A stretch of DNA of 49,841 bases from Shewanella sp. CG12_big_fil_rev_8_21_14_0_65_47_15 (GTDB lineage Bacteria > Pseudomonadota > Gammaproteobacteria > Enterobacterales > Shewanellaceae). The stretch covers positions 1-49,841 of the forward strand of contig NZ_PFGL01000072.1 in the NCBI RefSeq assembly GCF_002783505.1, read 5' to 3'. Both the position numbers and the translations under genes were made by a program. Under the pieces are notes generated by a model. The model did not search any database, was not told the origin of the DNA, and worked only from the letters and a program-made list of their open reading frames with translations. This document shows, one piece after another, positions 8,175-16,701 of this stretch (its first letter is position 1; every line of letters starts with the position of its first letter).

Positions 8175-10691
8175 TTAGAACTTAACAGTCACACCACCAT
8201 AAATGGTACGGCCGATAGTGTCGTAAACTTCAGGAACTGTACCGCCATCGCTACCGTTAGAAACGGTAACTGGTTTCTCGTCAGTGAAGTTCTTCACCCC
8301 TAAGCTTACGCTGGTCATGTCATTGATATGATAAGTGCCAGAAATGTTATGGTACAGAATTGAATCAACGTCAGTACCTTCGGCCAGATCTGTCATCTCA
8401 CCAATATAACGGTTGAAGTACATTACGCTCCAGTCGTCCTGACCTGCAGAGATACTGAAGTTGTTACGAACGCGAGCATAGGCTCCGAAGTTACCATCAA
8501 TAGTACCAGTATAATCTTCACCATCTTGCTCAAAGTTCACTAAATAAGTGGTATCGTTATTGATTTTCCAATCTAACCCTAGGCCTTCAAAGCTATAGGC
8601 TAAGTTAAAATCGATACCACTTGTGTCCTGTGTACCTACGTTGGTTAGCGCGTTGGTAAGGTTATCTAAATTACCATTTGGACCAATGTTAAAGGTTTCA
8701 CAGGCTGTTGCATCACCGGCATAACAGGCATCTAAACCAGCTTGCGTGTCCATACGAGCAATCGCATTATCTACTTTGAAACGCCAGTAGTCTAAGGTAA
8801 CAGACATACCGTCAACATAGCTTGGTGAGTATACTAAACCAGCAGTATAAGACTCTGATTCTTCAGGTTGCAGATCTGGATCAGAGGTACGATTCACAAG
8901 AATCTGTGGATCTTGAGCATTACCCCATGGATCGTCTAAGTAATCGTATGAACCTGAGTTACCACCGTAGAGTTCACTTACGCTAGGTGCACGGAAGCCT
9001 GTCGCCGCCACAGTACGAAGCATCAAATCATCGGTTGCCGCATAAGTTAAACCAATTTTCCAAGTGGTTGCTTTACCAAAAGTCGAGTAATCATCTAGGC
9101 GTAGCGCGAATTCACCGGTTAATTTTTCAGTGAAAGGTACGCTCACTTCTTGGAAAATAGAAATAACGTTGTAGTTACCATCAGTAGGATCTTGTTGAGC
9201 CGATGTACTCTCACCGGCAATAACCACTTCATCTGGTGTGTAGAAACCACTTTCACGGCGGTATTCAGCACCAATCGCAAAACCTACGGCTCCTGCGCTC
9301 AGATCGAATAGTTCACCATTTAAACCAGCAGACAAGGTTTGCTGCTCGTTACCGCCTTTAGCATCTTCGGTGTAACTAATGTCGTTGATCATTTGCTGAG
9401 TTAATGGATCACCACTAAACCAAGCATCTGGGTCTGCATAGATAGATGTGGCCATATCCGAAGCGTTGATAGAGTTTTCTACCGCAGTCTTCGCTTGGTT
9501 TTTACCATAGGTATAAGTCACATCCCAGTTCATACCAGTATGAACATCTAAAGTGCCCGCTAAACCACCAGATAAACGCCAAGTGTCAGTATCCTGAGTA
9601 TAAATACGAGGACCCACATCGTTAGTACGACGACGGTAGTTAACTAGACCTTTTTCGTCCGCTTTAATGCCAGCGGCAATCATGTCACTGTCTAATGTCA
9701 CACAAGGAGCACCAGCAGGAACACCGGCAGCGCCACATACATTTAGCATAATATCAGCAGGTTGTGCAGCCATCTGCTGATTTGAACGGCGGTTGGTATA
9801 AATAGCGTCAGCAGTTAATACCACATCATTGCCTAACTCTTGTGTCATATTCGCGAATAAACTACGGCGTTCGCTTGGCGTTTGATAATAACTGTCTTGG
9901 GTAAAGTCATAGCCGTATGAGCGAGGCACCCAATTACCGTTAGCATCTTGAACTTTACCACCTAAAGTACCTTCAGGGATAAATGAGCTTGCACCAGGTT
10001 CAGTCCAGCTACGGTCACCTTGGATCACACCACGACGGTCAGAGTACGCCGCACCGAATGTATAGTTACCACCATCGGTATTAAAACCGTATAGCGCACT
10101 GACATCACCGCTTTGACCATCGCCCTTGTCGGTACCGCTACCGTTAAAGTCGAATTGGAAACCTTCAAAATCTTTCTTAGTGATAATGTTCACTACGCCT
10201 GCAATCGCATCAGAGCCGTAAACCGCAGAAGCGCCATCTTTCAGAATTTCAACACGGGCAATCATAGCTACAGGGATAGAGTTCAAATCCACTGAACTGT
10301 CGGCACCTGAACCTGAGTTCACCATACGACGACCGTTTAATAATACGAGTGTGCGTTGTGAGCCCATACCACGTAGGTCAACTTGCGCAACACCATCTGC
10401 GCCGTTGTTTGTGGTCGAACCAATGGCAGCCCCTGCCATAGAGGTTTGAACTTGCAGCATTTGGTCAACAGAAGTAAAACCTTCGGCTTTAATCGCTGCA
10501 GCATCAATCACGGTAACAGGAGAAGCTGTTTCCATATCTTGGCGCTGAATACGTGAACCTGTCACTTCAATACGTTCAACTTTTGCAGTCTCTTCGGCTG
10601 CAAAGGCACTTGAAGTCACAAATACACCCGCAGTGATAGAGGTAACGATAGCTAAGTTAATAGCTGATGCTACTTTGGTTCTTTTGATCAT
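8175..10691 (-). CDS. TonB-dependent outer-membrane receptor
   Basis: An 838-residue outer-membrane receptor that should import a ligand using TonB-ExbBD energy. A signal peptide (cleavage likely after SAFA, about residue 31) is followed by the segment KVERIEVTGSRIQRQ, the usual TonB-box region. The plug (about 50-170) contains VDLRGMGSQRTLVLLNGRRM and VEILKDGASAVYGSDAIAGVVNIITKK. The barrel ends in an aromatic residue (GGVTVKF). It belongs to the large family expanded in Shewanella and related marine gamma-proteobacteria; the ligand is not evident from the sequence. A ribosome site AGGGAG precedes the ATG. The long AT-rich upstream region with a perfect CRP palindrome suggests carbon- or respiration-linked control. 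Confidence 0.93.
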   Translation of the reverse strand: MIKRTKVASAINLAIVTSITAGVFVTSSAFAAEETAKVERIEVTGSRIQRQDMETASPVTVIDAAAIKAEGFTSVDQMLQVQTSMAGAAIGSTTNNGADGVAQVDLRGMGSQRTLVLLNGRRMVNSGSGADSSVDLNSIPVAMIARVEILKDGASAVYGSDAIAGVVNIITKKDFEGFQFDFNGSGTDKGDGQSGDVSALYGFNTDGGNYTFGAAYSDRRGVIQGDRSWTEPGASSFIPEGTLGGKVQDANGNWVPRSYGYDFTQDSYYQTPSERRSLFANMTQELGNDVVLTADAIYTNRRSNQQMAAQPADIMLNVCGAAGVPAGAPCVTLDSDMIAAGIKADEKGLVNYRRRTNDVGPRIYTQDTDTWRLSGGLAGTLDVHTGMNWDVTYTYGKNQAKTAVENSINASDMATSIYADPDAWFSGDPLTQQMINDISYTEDAKGGNEQQTLSAGLNGELFDLSAGAVGFAIGAEYRRESGFYTPDEVVIAGESTSAQQDPTDGNYNVISIFQEVSVPFTEKLTGEFALRLDDYSTFGKATTWKIGLTYAATDDLMLRTVAATGFRAPSVSELYGGNSGSYDYLDDPWGNAQDPQILVNRTSDPDLQPEESESYTAGLVYSPSYVDGMSVTLDYWRFKVDNAIARMDTQAGLDACYAGDATACETFNIGPNGNLDNLTNALTNVGTQDTSGIDFNLAYSFEGLGLDWKINNDTTYLVNFEQDGEDYTGTIDGNFGAYARVRNNFSISAGQDDWSVMYFNRYIGEMTDLAEGTDVDSILYHNISGTYHINDMTSVSLGVKNFTDEKPVTVSNGSDGGTVPEVYDTIGRTIYGGVTVKF

Positions 10692-10991
10692 GAATGAATG
10701 CTCCCTAGATCTTACTATTATTTTTATGCTTACAGCTTGTACAACTATTGCTGTACGAGTGTTGCGCTTGATACTGAGGATTCACTTTAATTCCGTCAAC
10801 GCTCAATTTTTTAACCTAAACAATTTTATTGTTATGGAATTCCGGGTGTATTGTTAATAGATGGTTTCAACTGAAATCTAAATGCCAATAAATAATCCTT
10901 TGCAGATTCTTAAACCATCAAAAAACCACAATACCAGTGATTAAAACTGTTAATAACATAACATTCGATAAACATATAAAGACTTCAGAAA

Positions 10992-11007
10992 TGTGACATA
11001 TGTCACA
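10992..11007. promoter_or_regulatory. perfect CRP-type palindrome
   Basis: TGTGACATATGTCACA is a perfect 16-bp palindrome fitting TGTGA-N6-TCACA exactly, flanked by AA on the left and CTTTT on the right. A -10-like TATCGA on the minus strand (10965-10970) lies at the spacing expected for class II CRP activation of the receptor gene. In Shewanella, CRP is a major regulator of anaerobic respiration as well as carbon use. Confidence 0.7.
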
Positions 11008-11068
11008 CTTTTTAAGTTTAAAGATATAGAGTCCGCAACACATAATGTCGATTATTTATGAGGGGTTT

Positions 11069-11146
11069 ATGCATACAAAAATACCCACACCCCGAGAAGG
11101 TCATACTTACAAAGGAAAAAATCGGCGCGAAAATGATACAAATTGA
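11069..11146 (+). CDS. candidate 25-residue small protein
   Basis: ATG at 11069 is preceded by GAGGGG at 7-8 bases, a good ribosome site. The frame runs 25 codons to TGA and encodes a very polar, basic peptide (two Arg-Glu pairs, several Lys, Asn and Thr) without a membrane span. It begins 62 bases beyond the CRP palindrome, on the strand opposite the receptor gene, so the palindrome could serve both directions. A -10-like TATAGA at 11025-11030 is slightly too close to the palindrome for standard class II spacing. It may be chance. Confidence 0.25.
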   Translation: MHTKIPTPREGHTYKGKNRRENDTN

Positions 11147-11460
11147 ATAGTTTGTAATTTTTATGCACCACAAGAGTGCGATAAACAAGTGATTAACAAT
11201 TAGGATTCAAATTAAACAGCATGACAGATTTAAAAATAACGAATTGAAATGCTTAAATTTCAATCTGATTGTGAGCAATAAATAAACGTCAATAAATCAA
11301 CTGCACAACTCTTTTAAAATACTTGCTTATAAGATTAAACTTATTTCATTTTCATAACATTTCATTAATAAATGTTAATTAGGATTGCTGCTGGGTTGGA
11401 ATATTAAAAACATTTCAATAAGCAAGTTTGCTATCGCAACGTCACCCTAGAATTTAAGGC

Positions 11461-11488
11461 AAAAAAATGGCGACCTAGGCCGCCATTT
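11461..11488 (-). terminator. terminator after ruvB
   Basis: The stem AAATGGCG/CGCCATTT with an 8-base loop is followed on the minus strand by seven T's. It lies 19 bases after the ruvB stop codon. Confidence 0.85.
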
Positions 11489-11506
11489 AGAAATAATACA
11501 TTGTCG

Positions 11507-12511
11507 TTATGTTGGTTTTATGAGTTCAAAGTGTTGATAAGCACGCGCCGTAGCGATTCGACCACGGGGTGTACGCTGAATAAATCCCTGCTGAATAAGG
11601 AAAGGCTCTAGCACATCTTCAATGGTTTCACGTTCTTCACCAATGGCGGCGGCTAAGTTATCTAATCCCACGGGGCCGCCCATAAACTTATCGATAATGG
11701 CCAATAACAGCTTGCGGTCCATATAATCGAAACCTTCGTTATCTACATCCAGCAAATCCAGTGCTTGTTCCGCCACATATTGGGTCACAGCACCATCGTG
11801 TTGTACCTCGGCATAATCCCGCACCCGGCGAAGTAGACGGTTGGCAATTCTAGGCGTTCCACGGGATCGTTTAGCGATTTCCAATGCACCTTGTTTATCA
11901 ATTTCCAATCCCATCACCTGCGCAGAACGTGTCACAATCGTGCTGAGATCTTTGATATTATAGAACTCTAATCGCAGTGGAATACCGAAACGTGCCCGCA
12001 GCGGTGAAGTCAAAGCTCCTGCCCGCGTGGTCGCACCCACTAAGGTAAAAGGCGGTAGGTCCAACTTAATTGAGCGTGCTGCAGGTCCCTCGCCGATCAT
12101 AATATCCAACTGATAGTCTTCCATCGCAGGATATAAGATTTCCTCCACCACAGGACTTAAGCGATGGATCTCATCGATAAATAGCACATCACCGGACTCA
12201 AGATTGGTGAGCAGCGCCGCCAGATCTCCGGCTTTTTCAAGCACAGGGCCCGAGGTCGACTTGATATTGACCCCCATTTCATTGGCGACAATCATGGCCA
12301 AGGTGGTTTTTCCGAGTCCAGGCGGGCCGTAGATCAACATATGATCTAAGGCTTCGTTACGATTCTTCGCCGCTTGAATAAACACCTTCAGCTGTGCCCG
12401 TGTGTCATCTTGCCCCGTGTATTCATCGAGCAATTTAGGTCGCATTGCCCTATCGATAACATCATCTTGCGCCTGTAACTGTGGCTGAATAAGTCTATCT
12501 GCCTCAATCAT
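11507..12511 (-). CDS. ruvB: Holliday junction branch-migration ATPase RuvB
   Basis: RuvB is the AAA+ hexameric motor that drives branch migration on RuvA-bound Holliday junctions. The 334 residues match the family. Visible motifs are Walker A GPPGLGKTTLA (near 65), Walker B LFIDEIHRL, sensor-type GATTRAGALTSPLRARFG, and the C-terminal winged helix ending IQRTPRGRIATARAYQHF that contacts DNA. It lies 100 bp downstream of ruvA in the classic ruvCAB order. Confidence 0.97.
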   Translation of the reverse strand: MIEADRLIQPQLQAQDDVIDRAMRPKLLDEYTGQDDTRAQLKVFIQAAKNRNEALDHMLIYGPPGLGKTTLAMIVANEMGVNIKSTSGPVLEKAGDLAALLTNLESGDVLFIDEIHRLSPVVEEILYPAMEDYQLDIMIGEGPAARSIKLDLPPFTLVGATTRAGALTSPLRARFGIPLRLEFYNIKDLSTIVTRSAQVMGLEIDKQGALEIAKRSRGTPRIANRLLRRVRDYAEVQHDGAVTQYVAEQALDLLDVDNEGFDYMDRKLLLAIIDKFMGGPVGLDNLAAAIGEERETIEDVLEPFLIQQGFIQRTPRGRIATARAYQHFELIKPT

Positions 12512-12611
12512 CTACATTTTCCTATTACCAGATCGACAATATGGCGGTTATGGAACAATAGCCCAGAAATATGCCATCACTATGGTGGCATACCTATGAT
12601 GGCAAGCTTAG

Positions 12612-13229
12612 TCAAAGCATCGACTTAAGAGCAGCCTTAATTAACGTCTCTGGATCCATGCCCTCTTTGTAGGCTGCAGCGACTGATTTGCTCGCCTGCG
12701 GTGGTTTATAACCGAGCGAAATCAAAGCTGAAATAGCATCTTCTTCGGCGCTATTAACTGTCGGTGCAGGAGAATAATTTGACTGCAGCACGAACTCACG
12801 CTCTGAACCTGCGGAGGCTTCCATCAAGCTCTTGAGCTTATCGCGCATTTCCACTAATAAACGCTCGGCCGTCTTCTTACCTACTCCCGGTAATTTTACA
12901 AGCGTCACTATATCATCACGCTCAACACAGCCGACAAACTCCGATGCCGTCATGCCAGAAAGAATGGTTAACGCCAATTTAGGCCCAACACCATTGGTCT
13001 TGATCAATAAGCGGAATAATGCCCGCTCCTGCTTAGTGATAAAACCGTAGAGTAGCTGGGCATCTTCGCGCACCACAAAGTGAGTGTAGATCACCGCCTC
13101 ATGGTTAATTTCAGGTAATTCGTAAAAACTGGTCAGGGGCATTTGCAACTCGTAACCCACACCATTGACATCAATCAATATTTCAGGTGCTTGTTTTTCA
13201 ACTAACACGCCACGTAAACGACCTATCAT
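12612..13229 (-). CDS. ruvA: Holliday junction-binding protein RuvA
   Basis: RuvA is the tetrameric junction-binding subunit of RuvAB. I start it at the ATG at 13229 (205 residues, MIGRLRGVLVEKQAP), the universal N-terminus; the open frame extends 25 residues further but that part overlaps ruvC. Two helix-hairpin-helix motifs are visible (LLIKTNGVGPKLALTILSGM and LVKLPGVGKKTAERLLVEM), and the C-terminal RuvB-binding helical domain ends the protein (AISALISLGYKPPQASKSVAA). The start overlaps the ruvC stop as ATGA, indicating translational coupling. Confidence 0.97.
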   Translation of the reverse strand: MIGRLRGVLVEKQAPEILIDVNGVGYELQMPLTSFYELPEINHEAVIYTHFVVREDAQLLYGFITKQERALFRLLIKTNGVGPKLALTILSGMTASEFVGCVERDDIVTLVKLPGVGKKTAERLLVEMRDKLKSLMEASAGSEREFVLQSNYSPAPTVNSAEEDAISALISLGYKPPQASKSVAAAYKEGMDPETLIKAALKSML

Positions 13230-13747
13230 CTGTACCGTCCGTATGTTCTCGCCGTTGCTCGGCCACTTAATGCCACCAGACTCTGACTGGTGTGATAATG
13301 ACATACCGCCACCCCAAGTGCATCGGCAGCGTCCGCTTGGGGTGCGGCGGGCAATTTCAGCAACTGTTGGATCATGTGTTGTACTTGCTCTTTCTTCGCC
13401 CGGCCCGTTCCCACCACTGCACTTTTAATTTGGGTGGCACTGTATTCTGCCACGGGCAAATTTGCCACGGTAGCGGCAACGATAGCCGCGCCCCTTGCCT
13501 GGCCTAGCTTTAACGCCGAGTCGGCATTCTTTGCCAAAAACACCCGCTCGATGGCAAATTCATCCGGTTGATATTGGCGAATAATTTCGCTTATTCCATC
13601 AAAAATTTGCTTGAGCTTTTGGGGTAATTCTTCACCCGATGTACGAATACAACCACTGCCTAAATAAATTTGGTGTCGTCCCTGGCACTGGATCACGCCG
13701 TAACCAGTGATCCGTGAACCTGGGTCAACACCTAAAATAATTGCCAT
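13226..13747 (-). CDS. ruvC: crossover junction endodeoxyribonuclease RuvC
   Basis: RuvC cuts Holliday junctions symmetrically to finish recombination. Starting at the ATG at 13747 gives 173 residues, the same length as E. coli RuvC, with the expected start MAIILGVDPGSRITGYGVI. The acidic active site is visible: Asp7 in GVDPGS, a Glu in FAIERVFLAKN, and the Asp pair in PQADAADALGVAVCH. The frame could extend upstream to 13780, but those 11 residues are not family-like. It is coupled to ruvA by a 4-base overlap and follows yebC by 67 bp. Confidence 0.97.
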   Translation of the reverse strand: MAIILGVDPGSRITGYGVIQCQGRHQIYLGSGCIRTSGEELPQKLKQIFDGISEIIRQYQPDEFAIERVFLAKNADSALKLGQARGAAIVAATVANLPVAEYSATQIKSAVVGTGRAKKEQVQHMIQQLLKLPAAPQADAADALGVAVCHYHTSQSLVALSGRATARTYGRYR

Positions 13748-13814
13748 TATTTGCCTTATATTGGACAGAAAAAATACCAATGTGAGCCAATGCTAACATG
13801 TCACATGGGCGGGA

Positions 13815-14561
13815 TTAACCTAAGCTTGCCATAACCTCATCGGAAATCTCGGCATTGTGATACACCTCTTGCACATCATCATGCTCCTCGAGTGTATCGA
13901 TAAGACGCATAAATTTCTCCGCGGTGTCGGCATCAAGTTCAGCCTTGGTCGAGGCGATCATCGAAATTTCCGCATTCTCACTGCTAAAACCCGCCCCATC
14001 GAGGGCATCTTTCACCGCGTAAAATTCATTAGGATCGGTAAACACATCGATAGCACCATCATCATAACTCACCACATCCTCGGCGCCCGCCTCAAGGGCC
14101 GCATCCATTAATGCATCTTCATCGGTTCCCGCCGCGTAGGAAAGCACGCCGCGTTTGGTAAACAGATAAGACACTGAACCATCTGTGCCTAAATTGCCAC
14201 CGGATTTACTAAACGCATTACGCACGCCACTCACGGTACGGTTGCGGTTATCCGTCATGGTCTCGACCATCACAGCGGTGCCACCGGGGCCATAACCTTC
14301 GTAGATAATGGTTTCGAGTTGTTGACCGTCTAACTCACCGGCGCCGCGCTTAATCGCGCGCTCCACCGTATCGCGAGTCATATTGCCGCCAAGCGCCTTA
14401 TCGATGGCGACACGCAGGCGTGGGTTGGAATCGGGATCTGAGCCACCTTCACGGGCGGCAACCGTTAACTCTCGGATAAATTTAGTAAACAGCTTACCGC
14501 GTTTGGCATCCTGTGCCGCTTTGCGATGTTTAATATTGGCCCACTTACTATGACCTGCCAT
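13815..14561 (-). CDS. yebC: YebC/PmpR family regulatory protein
   Basis: A 248-residue YebC-family protein with the hallmark N-terminus MAGHSKWANIKHRKAAQDAKRG. Members bind DNA as regulators in some bacteria, and a related set helps ribosomes through difficult peptide stretches; the exact role here cannot be read from the sequence. Three domains are apparent, with the conserved IIYEGYGPGGTAVMVE core near 85-100. A ribosome site AGGAG precedes the ATG. It lies between aspS and ruvC, as in E. coli and many gamma-proteobacteria. Confidence 0.94.
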   Translation of the reverse strand: MAGHSKWANIKHRKAAQDAKRGKLFTKFIRELTVAAREGGSDPDSNPRLRVAIDKALGGNMTRDTVERAIKRGAGELDGQQLETIIYEGYGPGGTAVMVETMTDNRNRTVSGVRNAFSKSGGNLGTDGSVSYLFTKRGVLSYAAGTDEDALMDAALEAGAEDVVSYDDGAIDVFTDPNEFYAVKDALDGAGFSSENAEISMIASTKAELDADTAEKFMRLIDTLEEHDDVQEVYHNAEISDEVMASLG

Positions 14562-14692
14562 GGGAAATCTCCTCTAGTCATAGCCATTGCACATCTTATC
14601 AATAGCCGAATATCTCACTGACTGACAAAGGTCCCATTAGGCTTCGATAACACAAGATATTGATAAGAAATGAAATGACGAAATGATAAAAT

Positions 14693-14716
14693 AAACCGAG
14701 GCTAACGCCTCGGTTT
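14693..14716 (-). terminator. hairpin terminator after aspS
   Basis: A perfect 10-bp stem (AAACCGAGGC/GCCTCGGTTT) with the loop TAAC is followed on the minus strand by the T-rich TATTTT. It separates aspS from yebC, so yebC-ruvCAB probably also has its own promoter. Confidence 0.8.
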
Positions 14717-14738
14717 CTGAAAAAAAACAAGCTAAAAA

Positions 14739-16517
14739 CTATGCTTCCGTTTTAACGGCTTTTTCTACTACCGCAATCCCTAATTCAGCAAGTTGCTGTG
14801 GATTAGCAAAACCGGGGGCATTGGTCAGCGGACACGCGGCCGTGGTGGTTTTGGGGAAAGCCATCACATCACGGATCGACGTCGCTTTGGTCATCAACAT
14901 GATGATACGGTCTAGACCAAACGCTAAGCCCGCATGCGGTGGTGTGCCATAACGCAGTGCTTCTAACAGGAAGCCGAACTTCTCTTTGGCTTCATCGTCG
15001 GTAATACCCAGAATACGGAATACCGCAGACTGCATTTCTTGGTTGTGGATACGCACCGAACCACCGCCTAATTCGCAGCCATTTAACACCATATCGTAGG
15101 CATCGGAAACGCGATTTGCTGGATTGGCTTCAAGTTCTGCTGCGGTTACGCCGCGCGGCGCGGTGAACGGATGGTGAACCGCGTGGAAGCTGCCGTTGAT
15201 CTTCTCAAACATGGGGAAGTCAACGACCCACAGTGGACGCCATTCACCTTGGAGTAAATTAAAATCTTCACCCGCTTTCAGACGCAGTGCGCCCATAGAC
15301 TCGGCAACCACAGTCGCCTGATCTGCACCAAACAGGATAATGTCGCCGGTTTGCGCGCCAGTACGGCTAATAATTTCGTTAACAATGCTCTCATTCAAGA
15401 ACTTAAGCACAGGCGATTGAATGCCCTCTAAGCCAAGGCTTAGGTCATTAATCTTCATCCAGGCTAAGCCTTTAGCACCATAGATGCCAACAAACTTAGT
15501 GTAATCATCAATTTGCTTACGTGACAGTGCCGCGCCGCCCGGAATACGCAGTGCTGCAACTCGGCCTTCTTCATCGTTGGCTGGGCCTGAGAATACGGCA
15601 AATTCCACTCCTTTGAGTAAATCGGCAATGTCCACCAGCTCTAATGGGTTACGTAAATCAGGCTTATCTGAACCGAAACGACGCATGGCTTCGTTGTAGG
15701 TCATGCGTGGGAACTCACCTAAATCGACGTTCAGCATCTCAAGGAACAGGCCACGCATCATTTCTTCGGTCTTCGCCATCACTTGCTCGGACGTCATAAA
15801 TGAGGTTTCGATATCGATTTGGGTGAATTCTGGCTGACGATCGGCACGTAAATCTTCGTCACGGAAGCATTTTACGATTTGATAATAACGGTCAAAGCCT
15901 GACATCATCAGCAACTGTTTAAATAGCTGTGGCGACTGTGGCAGGGCAAAGAACTGACCTTTATAAGTGCGGCTTGGCACTAAATAATCGCGGGCACCTT
16001 CTGGGGTTGCCTTGGTCAGAATTGGCGTCTCAATATCTAAGAAGCCGTTTGAGTCGAGGAAACGACGCACGGCACTGGTCACCTTAGCGCGGAACATCAA
16101 ACGCTGCGCCATTTCAGGGCGACGTAAATCTAAATAACGGTACTTAAGACGCTGTTCTTCACTGTTGTTCTGGTAGTTATCCATACTCAGTGGCAGCGGA
16201 TCGGCGGCATTGATAATGGTCAGTGCTTTACCTAAGACTTCAATCTCACCCGTCTTCATTTGACCATTGACTTGGCTGTCAGGACGGGCACGAACGAGAC
16301 CTTTTACCTGAACACAAAACTCGGCGCGCAGCGTACTGGCAACATTAAAGACCTCAGGTAAATCTGGATCGTAAACCACTTGGACCAGACCTTCTCTGTC
16401 TCTTAAATCTAAAAAGACCACGCCACCCAAATCACGGCTACGATTAACCCAACCTACCAAGGTAACTTCTTGTCCAACGTGAGACTTATTGACGTCTCCA
16501 CAATAATGACTGCGCAT
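14739..16517 (-). CDS. aspS: aspartyl-tRNA synthetase
   Basis: This class II synthetase charges tRNA-Asp. The 592 residues match the bacterial type (E. coli 590). It has an N-terminal OB-fold anticodon-binding domain (about 1-110), catalytic motif 2 in FRDEDLRADRQPEFTQIDIE, the bacterial GAD insertion (about 300-410), and motif 3 in GLAFGLDRIIMLMT near the C-terminus. The N-terminus MRSHYCGDVNKSHVGQEVTL is standard for the family. Gene order aspS-yebC-ruvC is conserved. Confidence 0.97.
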   Translation of the reverse strand: MRSHYCGDVNKSHVGQEVTLVGWVNRSRDLGGVVFLDLRDREGLVQVVYDPDLPEVFNVASTLRAEFCVQVKGLVRARPDSQVNGQMKTGEIEVLGKALTIINAADPLPLSMDNYQNNSEEQRLKYRYLDLRRPEMAQRLMFRAKVTSAVRRFLDSNGFLDIETPILTKATPEGARDYLVPSRTYKGQFFALPQSPQLFKQLLMMSGFDRYYQIVKCFRDEDLRADRQPEFTQIDIETSFMTSEQVMAKTEEMMRGLFLEMLNVDLGEFPRMTYNEAMRRFGSDKPDLRNPLELVDIADLLKGVEFAVFSGPANDEEGRVAALRIPGGAALSRKQIDDYTKFVGIYGAKGLAWMKINDLSLGLEGIQSPVLKFLNESIVNEIISRTGAQTGDIILFGADQATVVAESMGALRLKAGEDFNLLQGEWRPLWVVDFPMFEKINGSFHAVHHPFTAPRGVTAAELEANPANRVSDAYDMVLNGCELGGGSVRIHNQEMQSAVFRILGITDDEAKEKFGFLLEALRYGTPPHAGLAFGLDRIIMLMTKATSIRDVMAFPKTTTAACPLTNAPGFANPQQLAELGIAVVEKAVKTEA

Positions 16518-16575
16518 CTAACTCTATCCTTTATCCGGAAACCGGTGCTTTGGAAATAATCAAAACGAGATAAAA

Positions 16576-16636
16576 GCGGCATTATAGTCAAATAATGCCG
16601 ATTACCAAAGTACTTCACTCTTAGGCGGTGAAGTAT
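16576..16636. other. two hairpins between aspS and the GGDEF gene
   Basis: CGGCATTA/TAATGCCG (within 16576-16600) and TACTTCAC/GTGAAGTA (within 16611-16636) form two perfect 8-bp stems in the 184-bp gap. Neither has a clear T-run. They may sit in the aspS leader, but no known leader element was recognised. Confidence 0.4.
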
Positions 16637-16701
16637 CAAACAGTTTTACGCCCTTGACTAGTAGCGAACGCACTGTCGGCGAATAAGCGTTCAAAAAAAC
16701 A

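Larger units (their letters stand above)
10692..11460. other. long AT-rich intergenic region, leader of the TonB receptor
   Basis: Between the receptor start and the ruvB terminator there is no convincing long gene. The stretch is clearly AT-rich. It holds the CRP palindrome at 10992-11007, which implies a receptor leader of about 250 bases. A candidate small plus-strand open frame lies at 11069-11146. No tRNA or known RNA element was recognised. From about 11150 to 11460 I see only AT-rich sequence. Confidence 0.7.
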
